Origin: Leptospira ellinghausenii
GTDB taxonomy: Bacteria; Spirochaetota; Leptospiria; Leptospirales; Leptospiraceae
Direction of reading: 5' to 3'
DNA length: 64,000 nt
Assembly (NCBI RefSeq): GCF_003114815.1
Contig: NZ_BFAZ01000005.1
Span: 186,001 to 250,000 of the forward strand
A program made the translations under genes and the position numbers. Positions 17,307 through 25,214 of this stretch are shown piece by piece. Below the pieces are notes generated by a model. The model saw only the letters and a program-made list of their open reading frames with translations. It ran no database searches and was not told the DNA's origin. Position 1 is the stretch's first letter; the number at the start of each line of letters is the position of its first letter.

Positions 17307-19232
17307 TTAAACAATAGCTTTCCAAGCTGGGAAGTACAAATCAAATTGTGTTCCAACCCCTACCTTGGAATCAACTAATATGGTTCCTCCCATTTTGGCT
17401 AAAATTCCATAAATGATGGAAAGACCAAGTCCAGTCCCTTTTCCACCTTTTGTGCTGAAAAATGGATCAAATATTTTTTCCAATATTTCCTTAGGTATCC
17501 CGTTTCCATTGTCAATAAAACTCAGTTTCCAATATTCTGTGTTTTTCAAAAAGCCAACATGAAAAAGTTCTGATTTCTCATATGAAACTTTTGTTAACGA
17601 AATTGTGATTCTAGGATTCTGTGAATCTTGTAATGCAAATAAAGAGTTTTCATATAAATTTGACAAAATCTGAAAAATCTGAATTGGATCAGCTTCAATA
17701 AATGCAGATTCGTTTCCTAAATCAGTGAATAGAGTCACTTTATTAGCAGAAACAAATTTAACTTCGTTTAACACCTGTAAAAGTTGTTCTCTCAAATCTA
17801 ATTGTTTGGAAGAAACATGTTCAATTTTAGAATAAGTTAAAATTTGTTGGATTAAATTTTTTGCTCGTTCCAAAGATTTGGAAATTCCTTCGATCGCGGG
17901 GAGGGACCTTTCGATCATTTCATTTGAGGATTCTTTTGACCACTCCGCATTCAAATAGGAAATATAAGCCATCATAGGTGTTAATAAATTATTAAAGTCA
18001 TGCGCAATTCCACCTGCGAATGTACCAAGAGCTTCCAATTTTTGAGCTTGTGCATACGCTCTTTCTAATACAATTTTTTCGGTGATGTCTTTGGCTTCTA
18101 ACACGATGTATATTATTTTGCCATTAGCATCATTTAATGGATAAAAATCGCAATCAAAGTATTTTTCACGTCCATCTCTCAATCGATAAGATACAAATAC
18201 TTCAAACGTTTGATTTTTTAATGCTAACTTCATCCCATAAGTTAATTTTTTGATAGAATCTTCATTTGAATCGGAGAAGATAGAACTAATCAATTCTAAA
18301 CCTTGAACATCTGATTCATTACGTTCAAAGGATAAAACTGAATTTCGATTCATACGTATGATGTGACCTTGCAGATCTAATAAAAATATAGCTTGTGATG
18401 AATTATTGAAGATCCCCTTGAATAATTGTTCATTGAGTTGGATAGAATTTTCTAAGTCAGATACATCAGAAATGTCATGAATGGTTCCAAAAATACGAAA
18501 ACGATTTTCATCAAATCGCTCTGCTTCCAACCATAAATTTACTTTTTTGCGACCGTGTTTCGTATTTAAATGCAATATAAATTCTTTTGAAGTATTTTCG
18601 CTGGTTACTTCTTGCCAAATTGATTCAATTTTTTTCCTTTCATCGAAATCTAATAAATTCCATACCTTTTCCATCAAAGGAATTTCATTAAACTCATAAC
18701 CCAAAATACGATACAGTTCTAATGACCAAAGGGTATTATTTTCAGGAAATATCACTTCAAAATGTCCTAAATGAGAAATCTTTTGTGATCTAGTTAAAAT
18801 TTCTTCACCATGAACCAACATCTCCCAAGCTTTTTTCTGAGATTGTTTTAACCTAAGAGCTTCTAACTCTCGATTGACGACAAACGGAAGTTTGATAATG
18901 GATGATTTAGGAAGGAATTCAACTGCTCCTAAATTTAAATATTCTGAAGCAGCTTCTTCAGGAATGAATTCTGTAACGAGTATGACTGGCAATTCAGGAT
19001 TTAATTCTTTGATGCGATGAATCACATACTTGCCATCAAAATCTGGTAAATAATAATCTGAAATCACAAGATCCCAGGACTTATCTAAAATGGACTTTTC
19101 AAATTCAATTTTCCATTCGACTCTTTCTGACGAGACGATGAATCCAAAATTTTCTAATACAGATACAATAGCCTTGTAAGAAGCAACTGAATCTTCTACA
19201 ACTAAGACATTTATTTTTCTTTGGTTATCCAT
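17307..19232 (-). CDS. receiver-PAS-histidine kinase
   Basis: 641 residues. N-terminal receiver (about 6-125) with acidic pair Glu13/Asp14, Asp59 (VISDYYLPDFDG) and Lys109. A PAS-like region with PAC-type strands (about 150-265) and a second PAS (about 270-385) follow. HisKA comes next with the phospho-accepting His411 in GGIAHDFNNLL, then an HATPase domain with DNGNGIP, FDPFFSTK and GTGLGLSI. No membrane segment is seen. It ends FPAWKAIV just before a decayed second receiver in the same frame, so the present protein is probably a truncated form of a hybrid kinase that still keeps its catalytic core. Its start is 11 bases after the patatin stop, indicating cotranscription with the patatin and P-type ATPase genes. 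Confidence 0.88.
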   Translation of the reverse strand: MDNQRKINVLVVEDSVASYKAIVSVLENFGFIVSSERVEWKIEFEKSILDKSWDLVISDYYLPDFDGKYVIHRIKELNPELPVILVTEFIPEEAASEYLNLGAVEFLPKSSIIKLPFVVNRELEALRLKQSQKKAWEMLVHGEEILTRSQKISHLGHFEVIFPENNTLWSLELYRILGYEFNEIPLMEKVWNLLDFDERKKIESIWQEVTSENTSKEFILHLNTKHGRKKVNLWLEAERFDENRFRIFGTIHDISDVSDLENSIQLNEQLFKGIFNNSSQAIFLLDLQGHIIRMNRNSVLSFERNESDVQGLELISSIFSDSNEDSIKKLTYGMKLALKNQTFEVFVSYRLRDGREKYFDCDFYPLNDANGKIIYIVLEAKDITEKIVLERAYAQAQKLEALGTFAGGIAHDFNNLLTPMMAYISYLNAEWSKESSNEMIERSLPAIEGISKSLERAKNLIQQILTYSKIEHVSSKQLDLREQLLQVLNEVKFVSANKVTLFTDLGNESAFIEADPIQIFQILSNLYENSLFALQDSQNPRITISLTKVSYEKSELFHVGFLKNTEYWKLSFIDNGNGIPKEILEKIFDPFFSTKGGKGTGLGLSIIYGILAKMGGTILVDSKVGVGTQFDLYFPAWKAIV

Positions 19233-19243
19233 AATAGAAATTT

Positions 19244-20107
19244 TTAATTAAACAATCCAAATATGGGCAATTCCATATCTCCTAAAATCTCGGCTTTATG
19301 TTTATATGCAGTACCTCGACCTTCTGCTAAAGCAAACTTGCCTTTCGAAAAATCATTGGGGGATAAATAAGGAGTATTTGTTTCTAATCGGATTAATTTT
19401 TTACCTTTCTCTTTCGCCAAAAGTGTTTTTAAATCCTCCGTTTCGGTTTCAATGATTTGTACTGAAGCATCTAACGCCCGCTTCATCATGTTTTTACTAA
19501 CTGGCCTATTATTGTTAATTTGATGAATAACAATTCGATCGATGCTTGGATCTAAAATTAATTCTTTAATAGGTTCTCCATCACCAATACCTCCATCTAA
19601 AAACTCTTGTCCTTGGAATTCTTGCACTTCATAAAGGAATGGAAAAGCAATTGATGCCATTACCGCATCTAATACATTTCCTTCAGTGATTAACTCTCTT
19701 TTGTTTTTTGATAAATTAGAAACTGCAATCCCCAATTTGATAGGTAATTCAGAAAATTTTTTATTCCCTAAGTATGGATATAAAATTTTACGAGTTGCTT
19801 TCCCTGTCAAAACTCCGCTAGATTGGTTCCATCCCTTTTTTAAGAGACGACCAAGCAAGGTTAATGAATTACCTTCCCAAAAATCTTTCTTTTTGAGACC
19901 CAATACAACGGATTCAAAATCTACCATCTCTCTTCCAGTGGCATAAAGTGCACCAATCATGGCACCTGAACTTGATCCAGTAACAATGGCTGGCTTAAAA
20001 CCAATTTCTTGCAAACCTCTTACAAAACCCGTGTGAGCAAAAAAACCAAAAAAAGCAGACTTTAAACATAACGCCGAATATTTTTTAGGAAAAATCAGTT
20101 CAATCAT
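19244..20107 (-). CDS. patatin-like phospholipase family protein
   Basis: 287 residues. The serine-hydrolase motif GSSSG (44-48, nucleophile Ser46) and the DGG of the catalytic dyad (Asp171 in FLDGGIGDGEP) are both present in the right order and spacing for patatins, which hydrolyse acyl chains from lipids. The N-terminal oxyanion loop, normally GGGxxG, reads FFGFFAHTGFVRGL and lacks the glycine run, which is odd for an active enzyme. There is no signal peptide, so it is probably cytoplasmic. It lies 22 bases after the P-type ATPase and 11 bases before the histidine kinase on the same strand, so the three probably form one operon. Family secure; activity uncertain. Confidence 0.82.
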   Translation of the reverse strand: MIELIFPKKYSALCLKSAFFGFFAHTGFVRGLQEIGFKPAIVTGSSSGAMIGALYATGREMVDFESVVLGLKKKDFWEGNSLTLLGRLLKKGWNQSSGVLTGKATRKILYPYLGNKKFSELPIKLGIAVSNLSKNKRELITEGNVLDAVMASIAFPFLYEVQEFQGQEFLDGGIGDGEPIKELILDPSIDRIVIHQINNNRPVSKNMMKRALDASVQIIETETEDLKTLLAKEKGKKLIRLETNTPYLSPNDFSKGKFALAEGRGTAYKHKAEILGDMELPIFGLFN

Positions 20108-20129
20108 AAGTAGAATTTAAGATACCTTT

Positions 20130-22643
20130 TTAAACGTTTCGAAACCATTTTGATACGGATACTTTTGTTATATCATAAAACAAAACTCCTATAAAAGCAA
20201 CCAGTATCGCTGAAGAAAATTGTAGAAAATTGAGTGGGACAAATCGAAACAAACTGTTCAATCCAGGCAAATAGATCGACAGAAGTAAAACCGCAATGGT
20301 TCCAATAAATACAATATTGATCATTGAGTTTCGAATTCTCATCCGACTCCACATCGATTCATGCAAGGAACGATTCGCTAATATTAAAAACAAATTCGAA
20401 AATACTAAAGTAACAAAGGAGGCAGTACTTACCACTTGGTTGTTAGAATCATGATTTAAAAACATATGAATAAACCAATAAGTAGAAACAACTGACAACA
20501 AGGAGAAAGCTCCTTGGATTAATGATGTAACGAACAGTTCTCTATCCAATAGAGGTTCCGAAGATACTCTTGGTTTCCGTTTCATTAAATCAAATTCGGC
20601 ATCCTCTTTTTCAAAAACGATCGTACATGTTGGATCGATTACCATTTCCATAAATACAATATGAATTGCTGAAAGTACAACCACTGGCCAATTCAATAAG
20701 ATTGGTAAAAATGTGATTCCAACGATCGGGATGTGCACTCCAATTAAATACCCAAGAGCTTTTTTCAAATTATCAAAAATTTGACGACCAATACGAACAG
20801 ATTCTAATATAGAGGAAAAGGAATCATCTAACAATACTATATCGGCAGCTTCCCTTGCGACATCGGTTCCACGTTTTCCCATTGCTACACCAATGTTTGC
20901 AGTTCTTAATGCGGGAGCATCATTAACTCCATCTCCTGTCATCGCTACTATTTCACCTTCCGACTTTAGAAATCTAACCAATTTCCATTTATCCTCTGGA
21001 CTAACCCTGGAAAAAACATTACATTCTTTTAATACTTTTTTGAATTCCTTGTCCTCTAAATTTGAAAAATCTTTTCCAGTATAAACTAAATCTGAATTCT
21101 TCAATCCAATTTGTTTAGCAATATTCTTTGCTGTTTCTGGATAATCTCCTGTGATCATTATCACGCGGATTCCAGACTCATAAGCTGTTTTTACGGCACT
21201 TGGTACAATTTCTCTAATTGGATCCAAAAAAGATATTAAACCATACATTTCATACAGAGCGCCATTTCTTTCTTCCGGAATATTTTTCAAAGGTATTTTA
21301 GATTTTGCGACTGCAAGTACACGATACCCTTCTTTTGCTAATTTATTTGTTTTGTTTGTCCAATATTGCACATTTTCCGTATCCAATTGGCATAACTCAA
21401 ACACTGCCTCAGGTGATCCTTTCGCATAACATGAAAATTCGTTTTCTTCTTTTAAAACTCGAATCATAGTTAATTGTTCAGGTGTTAACGGAAAATCTTT
21501 TATAGACAATAATGATAAATTACCATTTTGATGAAAAACATTCATACAATCAGTTATAGCGATGTCCATAGGATCAAAACTTGGATGTTTTGAAGCAAAG
21601 TATGCAATTTGTATTATGGTCTTTGAAATATCAGAGACTTCATTTACATGTTCTAAATTTTCTTCGACCCCCTTTGTTGTAATTTTTCCAACTTTCATTT
21701 TATTTTTTGTAATTGTGCCTGTTTTATCAGAACATAATACCGTTGCAGCACCCAAAGTTTCAATGATTGATGATCTTCTTACCAATACATTTTTAGTACT
21801 CAACCGATAAGCACCCAAAGCAAAAAAGATTGTCATTACTAACGGCAATTCTTCCGGCATTAAACCTATAGCAAGCGTTAACCCAGACAATAAGCCTTGT
21901 AACCAAAGGGATTTCACAATTCCAAAATAAAGAGCAAGTAAGATGCATAAACCAGCAGCAACGAGAAATAAATTTCGAACTAACCTCGCTACCTCAATTT
22001 CCAGCAGTGTTTTTCCAACTGTTTCATCTGCTATCTTTCTTCCTATTTTACCAATTTCAGTATGATTTCCAACTGCGTTTACCTTACAAACACCTTCCCC
22101 GCCAACCACAAGAGCTCCGCAATATACCGATTGACCCATTCCCTTATTCACTGGGATCGATTCTCCCGTTAATAACGATTCATCACATGAAAACAATCTG
22201 TCAGATAACAATTCGGCATCAGCTGGAATTCGGTCTCCTTCATTTAGAATGAGTAAGTCTCCATACACAACATCTTTCCCTTCAATTCGAATGATTTGGC
22301 CATCTCGAATAACGTTCGTTCGTGGGCTTGCTAAAGACCGTAATGCAGAAATTGCTGTTTCGGTTTTTTTCTCTTGGTAAAATGTGATACAAACAATTCC
22401 GATAACTGAACCTAACAATAACAAGGCTTCACCTCGGTCTCCCAATAGTAAATATACGATACTAATGGAAATGAGAAGCAGAATCATTGGTTCTGTCACT
22501 ACTCCAAACAACATTCGAAGGAAACCAATTCTTTTGGAGGAGCTAATTTCGTTTGCCCCATAGACTGAACGGTTCTTTTTTACCATGTCTAAGGAGAGAC
22601 CCATTGTGATGTATTCAGAAATTTGTTTTGGTATTGATTGCAT
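20130..22643 (-). CDS. cation-transporting P-type ATPase (P2-like, possibly Ca2+)
   Basis: 837 residues. Order: N-terminal cation-ATPase domain, paired helices (about 50-90), actuator domain with TGES at 159-162, helices including PEELP at 263-267, phosphorylation loop with Asp306 in SDKTGT, TGDGVNDAPAL hinge, and four or more C-terminal membrane helices. The helix-4 motif PEELP resembles the PEGL motif of P2 pumps for Ca2+ or related cations; heavy-metal CPx motifs and N-terminal metal-binding domains are absent. It couples ATP hydrolysis to cation export across the inner membrane. First gene of a probable operon with the patatin and the hybrid kinase. Substrate is inferred only. Confidence 0.88.
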   Translation of the reverse strand: MQSIPKQISEYITMGLSLDMVKKNRSVYGANEISSSKRIGFLRMLFGVVTEPMILLLISISIVYLLLGDRGEALLLLGSVIGIVCITFYQEKKTETAISALRSLASPRTNVIRDGQIIRIEGKDVVYGDLLILNEGDRIPADAELLSDRLFSCDESLLTGESIPVNKGMGQSVYCGALVVGGEGVCKVNAVGNHTEIGKIGRKIADETVGKTLLEIEVARLVRNLFLVAAGLCILLALYFGIVKSLWLQGLLSGLTLAIGLMPEELPLVMTIFFALGAYRLSTKNVLVRRSSIIETLGAATVLCSDKTGTITKNKMKVGKITTKGVEENLEHVNEVSDISKTIIQIAYFASKHPSFDPMDIAITDCMNVFHQNGNLSLLSIKDFPLTPEQLTMIRVLKEENEFSCYAKGSPEAVFELCQLDTENVQYWTNKTNKLAKEGYRVLAVAKSKIPLKNIPEERNGALYEMYGLISFLDPIREIVPSAVKTAYESGIRVIMITGDYPETAKNIAKQIGLKNSDLVYTGKDFSNLEDKEFKKVLKECNVFSRVSPEDKWKLVRFLKSEGEIVAMTGDGVNDAPALRTANIGVAMGKRGTDVAREAADIVLLDDSFSSILESVRIGRQIFDNLKKALGYLIGVHIPIVGITFLPILLNWPVVVLSAIHIVFMEMVIDPTCTIVFEKEDAEFDLMKRKPRVSSEPLLDRELFVTSLIQGAFSLLSVVSTYWFIHMFLNHDSNNQVVSTASFVTLVFSNLFLILANRSLHESMWSRMRIRNSMINIVFIGTIAVLLLSIYLPGLNSLFRFVPLNFLQFSSAILVAFIGVLFYDITKVSVSKWFRNV

Positions 22644-22665
22644 TTTGGTTCGAATTTTGGTTTGA
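22642..22665. repeat. two-copy 12-bp tandem repeat before the P-type ATPase
   Basis: ATTTTGGTTCGA is followed directly by ATTTTGGTTTGA and then ATTTTT. It abuts the ATPase start codon and lies in the 52-base gap between two divergent genes. Function unknown; it could be a regulator-binding direct repeat or replication slippage. Confidence 0.5.
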
Positions 22666-22685
22666 ATTTTTAATATTTCAGATTA

Positions 22686-22699
22686 ACATTCTAGAATGT
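22686..22699. promoter_or_regulatory. 14-bp perfect palindrome across the C69 start codon
   Basis: ACATTCTAGAATGT is fully self-complementary and contains the ATG of the plus-strand hydrolase (22696-22698). In the short gap between two divergent genes, it is a candidate operator. No ribosome-binding site is seen in front of this ATG. Confidence 0.45.
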
Positions 22700-24045
22700 G
22701 CGATACATCTCTTGCGACTGAAAAATTTACAAAAACGCAAAAAAGGATCTTTGCGAAAAACTCAGATAGGGAACCAAATGAAGCCCAATCGATTCTTCAT
22801 ATGCCTCGAATGGAGTATCCAAAAGATTCACTCCTTAAAACCACCTTCATTGAAATACCACAAACATCCGTTACTTATGAAGTTTTTTTATCAAAACCGT
22901 TCCATATGTGGGGCGCCGAAATGGGTGTAAATGAATTTGGGGTTTGTATTGGAAACGAAGCCGTATTTACAAATCTCAAAATTCATAAGAAGAATAATGG
23001 CTTAACGGGAATGGATTTAATTCGTTTGGCTTTAGAAAGATCAAAAACAGCAAAAGATGCCTTATTTTTGATTACAGAACTTTTAGAAACATATGGTCAG
23101 GACGCTTGTGGTGGATATGAAAACAAATCATTTTTCTACCACAATAGTTTCATCATTGCTGACAGAACTGATGGCTATGTTTTAGAAACTGCAGATCGAT
23201 ATTGGGTAGCAAAAAAAATTGATTCGTACTACGCAATTTCCAATGGACTAACGATCGAAACAGATTTCGAATATTGTTCTACAAATTTAATTGAAAAATT
23301 AAAATATAAATCCAAAGAAGATTTTTCCTTCAAAGCTTTTTTTAGTGATTCTTTTTACACTTATATGAGCCATTGCCATGAAAGGAGACAGTTACACCAA
23401 AAAACCGCAGAACAGTTTCAAAACATTCATTCTACTTACGATTCAAAATTGGCAATCGAAACTTTAAAAACACATCTCATAGATACCAATGAATTTGAAC
23501 CATGTTTTTCATCCATGAAGTCACTCTGTTTACATGCAACAGGTCCAACAACACCTAACCAAACAAATGGAAGTTTGGTTGTTGAATGGGATACTTCAGA
23601 AACTAACCAAGACCCATTACGAATTTTTTACACTGGTACTTCGACTCCATGTTTGAGTTTATTCAAACCATTCTTTTTTGGTACAAAAAACTTCATCAAT
23701 GCATCTAGTTTAGATTCCAATGGAAACTATTCAGACACATTATGGTGGTTACATGAATCAATAGCAAGAAAATCTAATTTTGATTACCAAGGTGTAAGAT
23801 CCATTCTTCTTCCAACACTTGTTGGACTACAAGATTCCATTTATTCACTGACTAAAGATTCTCTTTCCATGCAAAAAAAGGAGGAGATCCAATGGAGGTT
23901 TTTGAAGGACCATGTTAACATTCTGAAAAAAATAGATGATGAATTAATTGATGCAAAAATAGGTAAGAGCCGATGGCAAAATCCTATTTTTCAACTCTAT
24001 TGGAATAGCCAAAATCGAAAACTAGGATTTCGCACGTCCAACTAA
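22696..24045 (+). CDS. peptidase C69 / secernin-like N-terminal nucleophile hydrolase
   Basis: 449 residues. The start MCDTSLA with Cys at position 2, then IFAKNSDREPNEAQ at about 23-36, is the secernin/C69 signature. In that family Met is removed and Cys2 becomes the N-terminal nucleophile, which fixes the start codon at 22696. Further family features are WGAEMGVNEFGVCIGNEA and TGMDLIRLALERS. Relatives include dipeptidases and proteins of unclear activity. No signal peptide, so probably cytoplasmic. It is divergent from the P-type ATPase and its last 24 bases overlap the 3' end of the convergent glycerate kinase gene. Family call good; substrate unknown. Confidence 0.85.
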   Translation: MCDTSLATEKFTKTQKRIFAKNSDREPNEAQSILHMPRMEYPKDSLLKTTFIEIPQTSVTYEVFLSKPFHMWGAEMGVNEFGVCIGNEAVFTNLKIHKKNNGLTGMDLIRLALERSKTAKDALFLITELLETYGQDACGGYENKSFFYHNSFIIADRTDGYVLETADRYWVAKKIDSYYAISNGLTIETDFEYCSTNLIEKLKYKSKEDFSFKAFFSDSFYTYMSHCHERRQLHQKTAEQFQNIHSTYDSKLAIETLKTHLIDTNEFEPCFSSMKSLCLHATGPTTPNQTNGSLVVEWDTSETNQDPLRIFYTGTSTPCLSLFKPFFFGTKNFINASSLDSNGNYSDTLWWLHESIARKSNFDYQGVRSILLPTLVGLQDSIYSLTKDSLSMQKKEEIQWRFLKDHVNILKKIDDELIDAKIGKSRWQNPIFQLYWNSQNRKLGFRTSN

Positions 24046-25209
24046 CAGTATCAAAATATCATTTACATTGGTGCCAGTGGGTCCAGTAGATACCAAGGCA
24101 TCTATGTCCTTAAGAATTGGATAAGAATTGGAATTGAGTAATTCTTTTTTTGGATTCCAACCTTTATTTTCCATTTTATGAATGGAATCATTCCCAACAA
24201 GTCCACCTGCAACCTCGGTTGGACCATCTGTTCCATCCGTTCCACCAGACAAAAACATCCATTCCCGTTCCGTAGGATGTTCCTTGAGTAATATCGAAAC
24301 CCGAAGTGACGTTTCTTGGTTTCGTCCACCAATACCATCGCCCAAAACAGGACAAACCATTTCACCACCTAACACAATCATTTGACTCATCGGTGAATCT
24401 AAAGCTGATAGAAATTCCTTTTCAAAGAGATACGATGTTTCTTCTGAAGAACCTGACCAAGTATCACTTAACAATTTAGTCTGGTATCCTAATTTGTTTC
24501 CTACTTCTAAAATATGATGGATGGAACGAGTAAGATTTCCTATAATAAAATAATTTTTACTTGGGTAGGTTGGTCCTGAAGCAATCGAATTTGGATCATC
24601 TCCGATTACATCCGAAATGACCAAGGTATACACTTCCAAGTTTTGGTTTAGTTCTTTTAAAAGTTTTCCTCCTTTCACTTTCGAATATTTTTTTCTTTCT
24701 GAATTGATTTCCCGAATGGATTTCCCACTCTTTAATAATTGATTTTGAATGTTCGTAAGTTCTTGTATTGACAGGCCATCAACAGGAATTTCGAATAAAC
24801 TAGATCCTCCTCCAGAAAGTAATACCACAAGTCGATCATCCTTACCCAATTGTTTTAATTGGTCTAAAACTTCGAGAGCATACCGAATTGAATTCTCATC
24901 GGGTATAGGATGAGAAGCCTCTCGATAAGTCCAAATTTTATCCTTCCCCATCTCATTAAGTTCAAATGGTAAATGATTGTACTTCGTAAGAACATAACCT
25001 TTGTTTACTGGAAATAAATCAGAGAAAGATTCAGCCATGGAGTAAGCTGCCTTACCCAATGAAAATACAAATTGTTTTTTTGACTTGTCAGATAGTTTTT
25101 CCACCAAGTTGATGTTTTCTATACTAAATAACCGGAACAATTCCTTCGGACTTGCCGCTTTTATCCCCTCTTGGAATAAATAAAGAATGTCATCTCGAAT
25201 CGTTTTCAA
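24022..25209 (-). CDS. glycerate 2-kinase (GckA/TtuD, MOFRL family)
   Basis: 395 residues. Recognisable pieces are the N-terminal DUF4147 domain with LSGGGSSLFEIP (about 131-142), INSERKKYSKVKGGKLL, and the C-terminal MOFRL-type region with MIVLGGEMVCPVLGDGIGGRNQE and FLSGGTDGTDGPTEVAGG. The family phosphorylates D-glycerate to 2-phosphoglycerate, feeding lower glycolysis. It starts five bases after the stop of the large flavin/Fe-S protein and is the last gene of a four-gene operon. That places a carbon-metabolism kinase next to a redox and signalling set with no obvious link. The 3' end overlaps the convergent C69 gene by 24 bases. Confidence 0.88.
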   Translation of the reverse strand: MKTIRDDILYLFQEGIKAASPKELFRLFSIENINLVEKLSDKSKKQFVFSLGKAAYSMAESFSDLFPVNKGYVLTKYNHLPFELNEMGKDKIWTYREASHPIPDENSIRYALEVLDQLKQLGKDDRLVVLLSGGGSSLFEIPVDGLSIQELTNIQNQLLKSGKSIREINSERKKYSKVKGGKLLKELNQNLEVYTLVISDVIGDDPNSIASGPTYPSKNYFIIGNLTRSIHHILEVGNKLGYQTKLLSDTWSGSSEETSYLFEKEFLSALDSPMSQMIVLGGEMVCPVLGDGIGGRNQETSLRVSILLKEHPTEREWMFLSGGTDGTDGPTEVAGGLVGNDSIHKMENKGWNPKKELLNSNSYPILKDIDALVSTGPTGTNVNDILILLVGRAKS

Positions 25210-25214
25210 GATTC

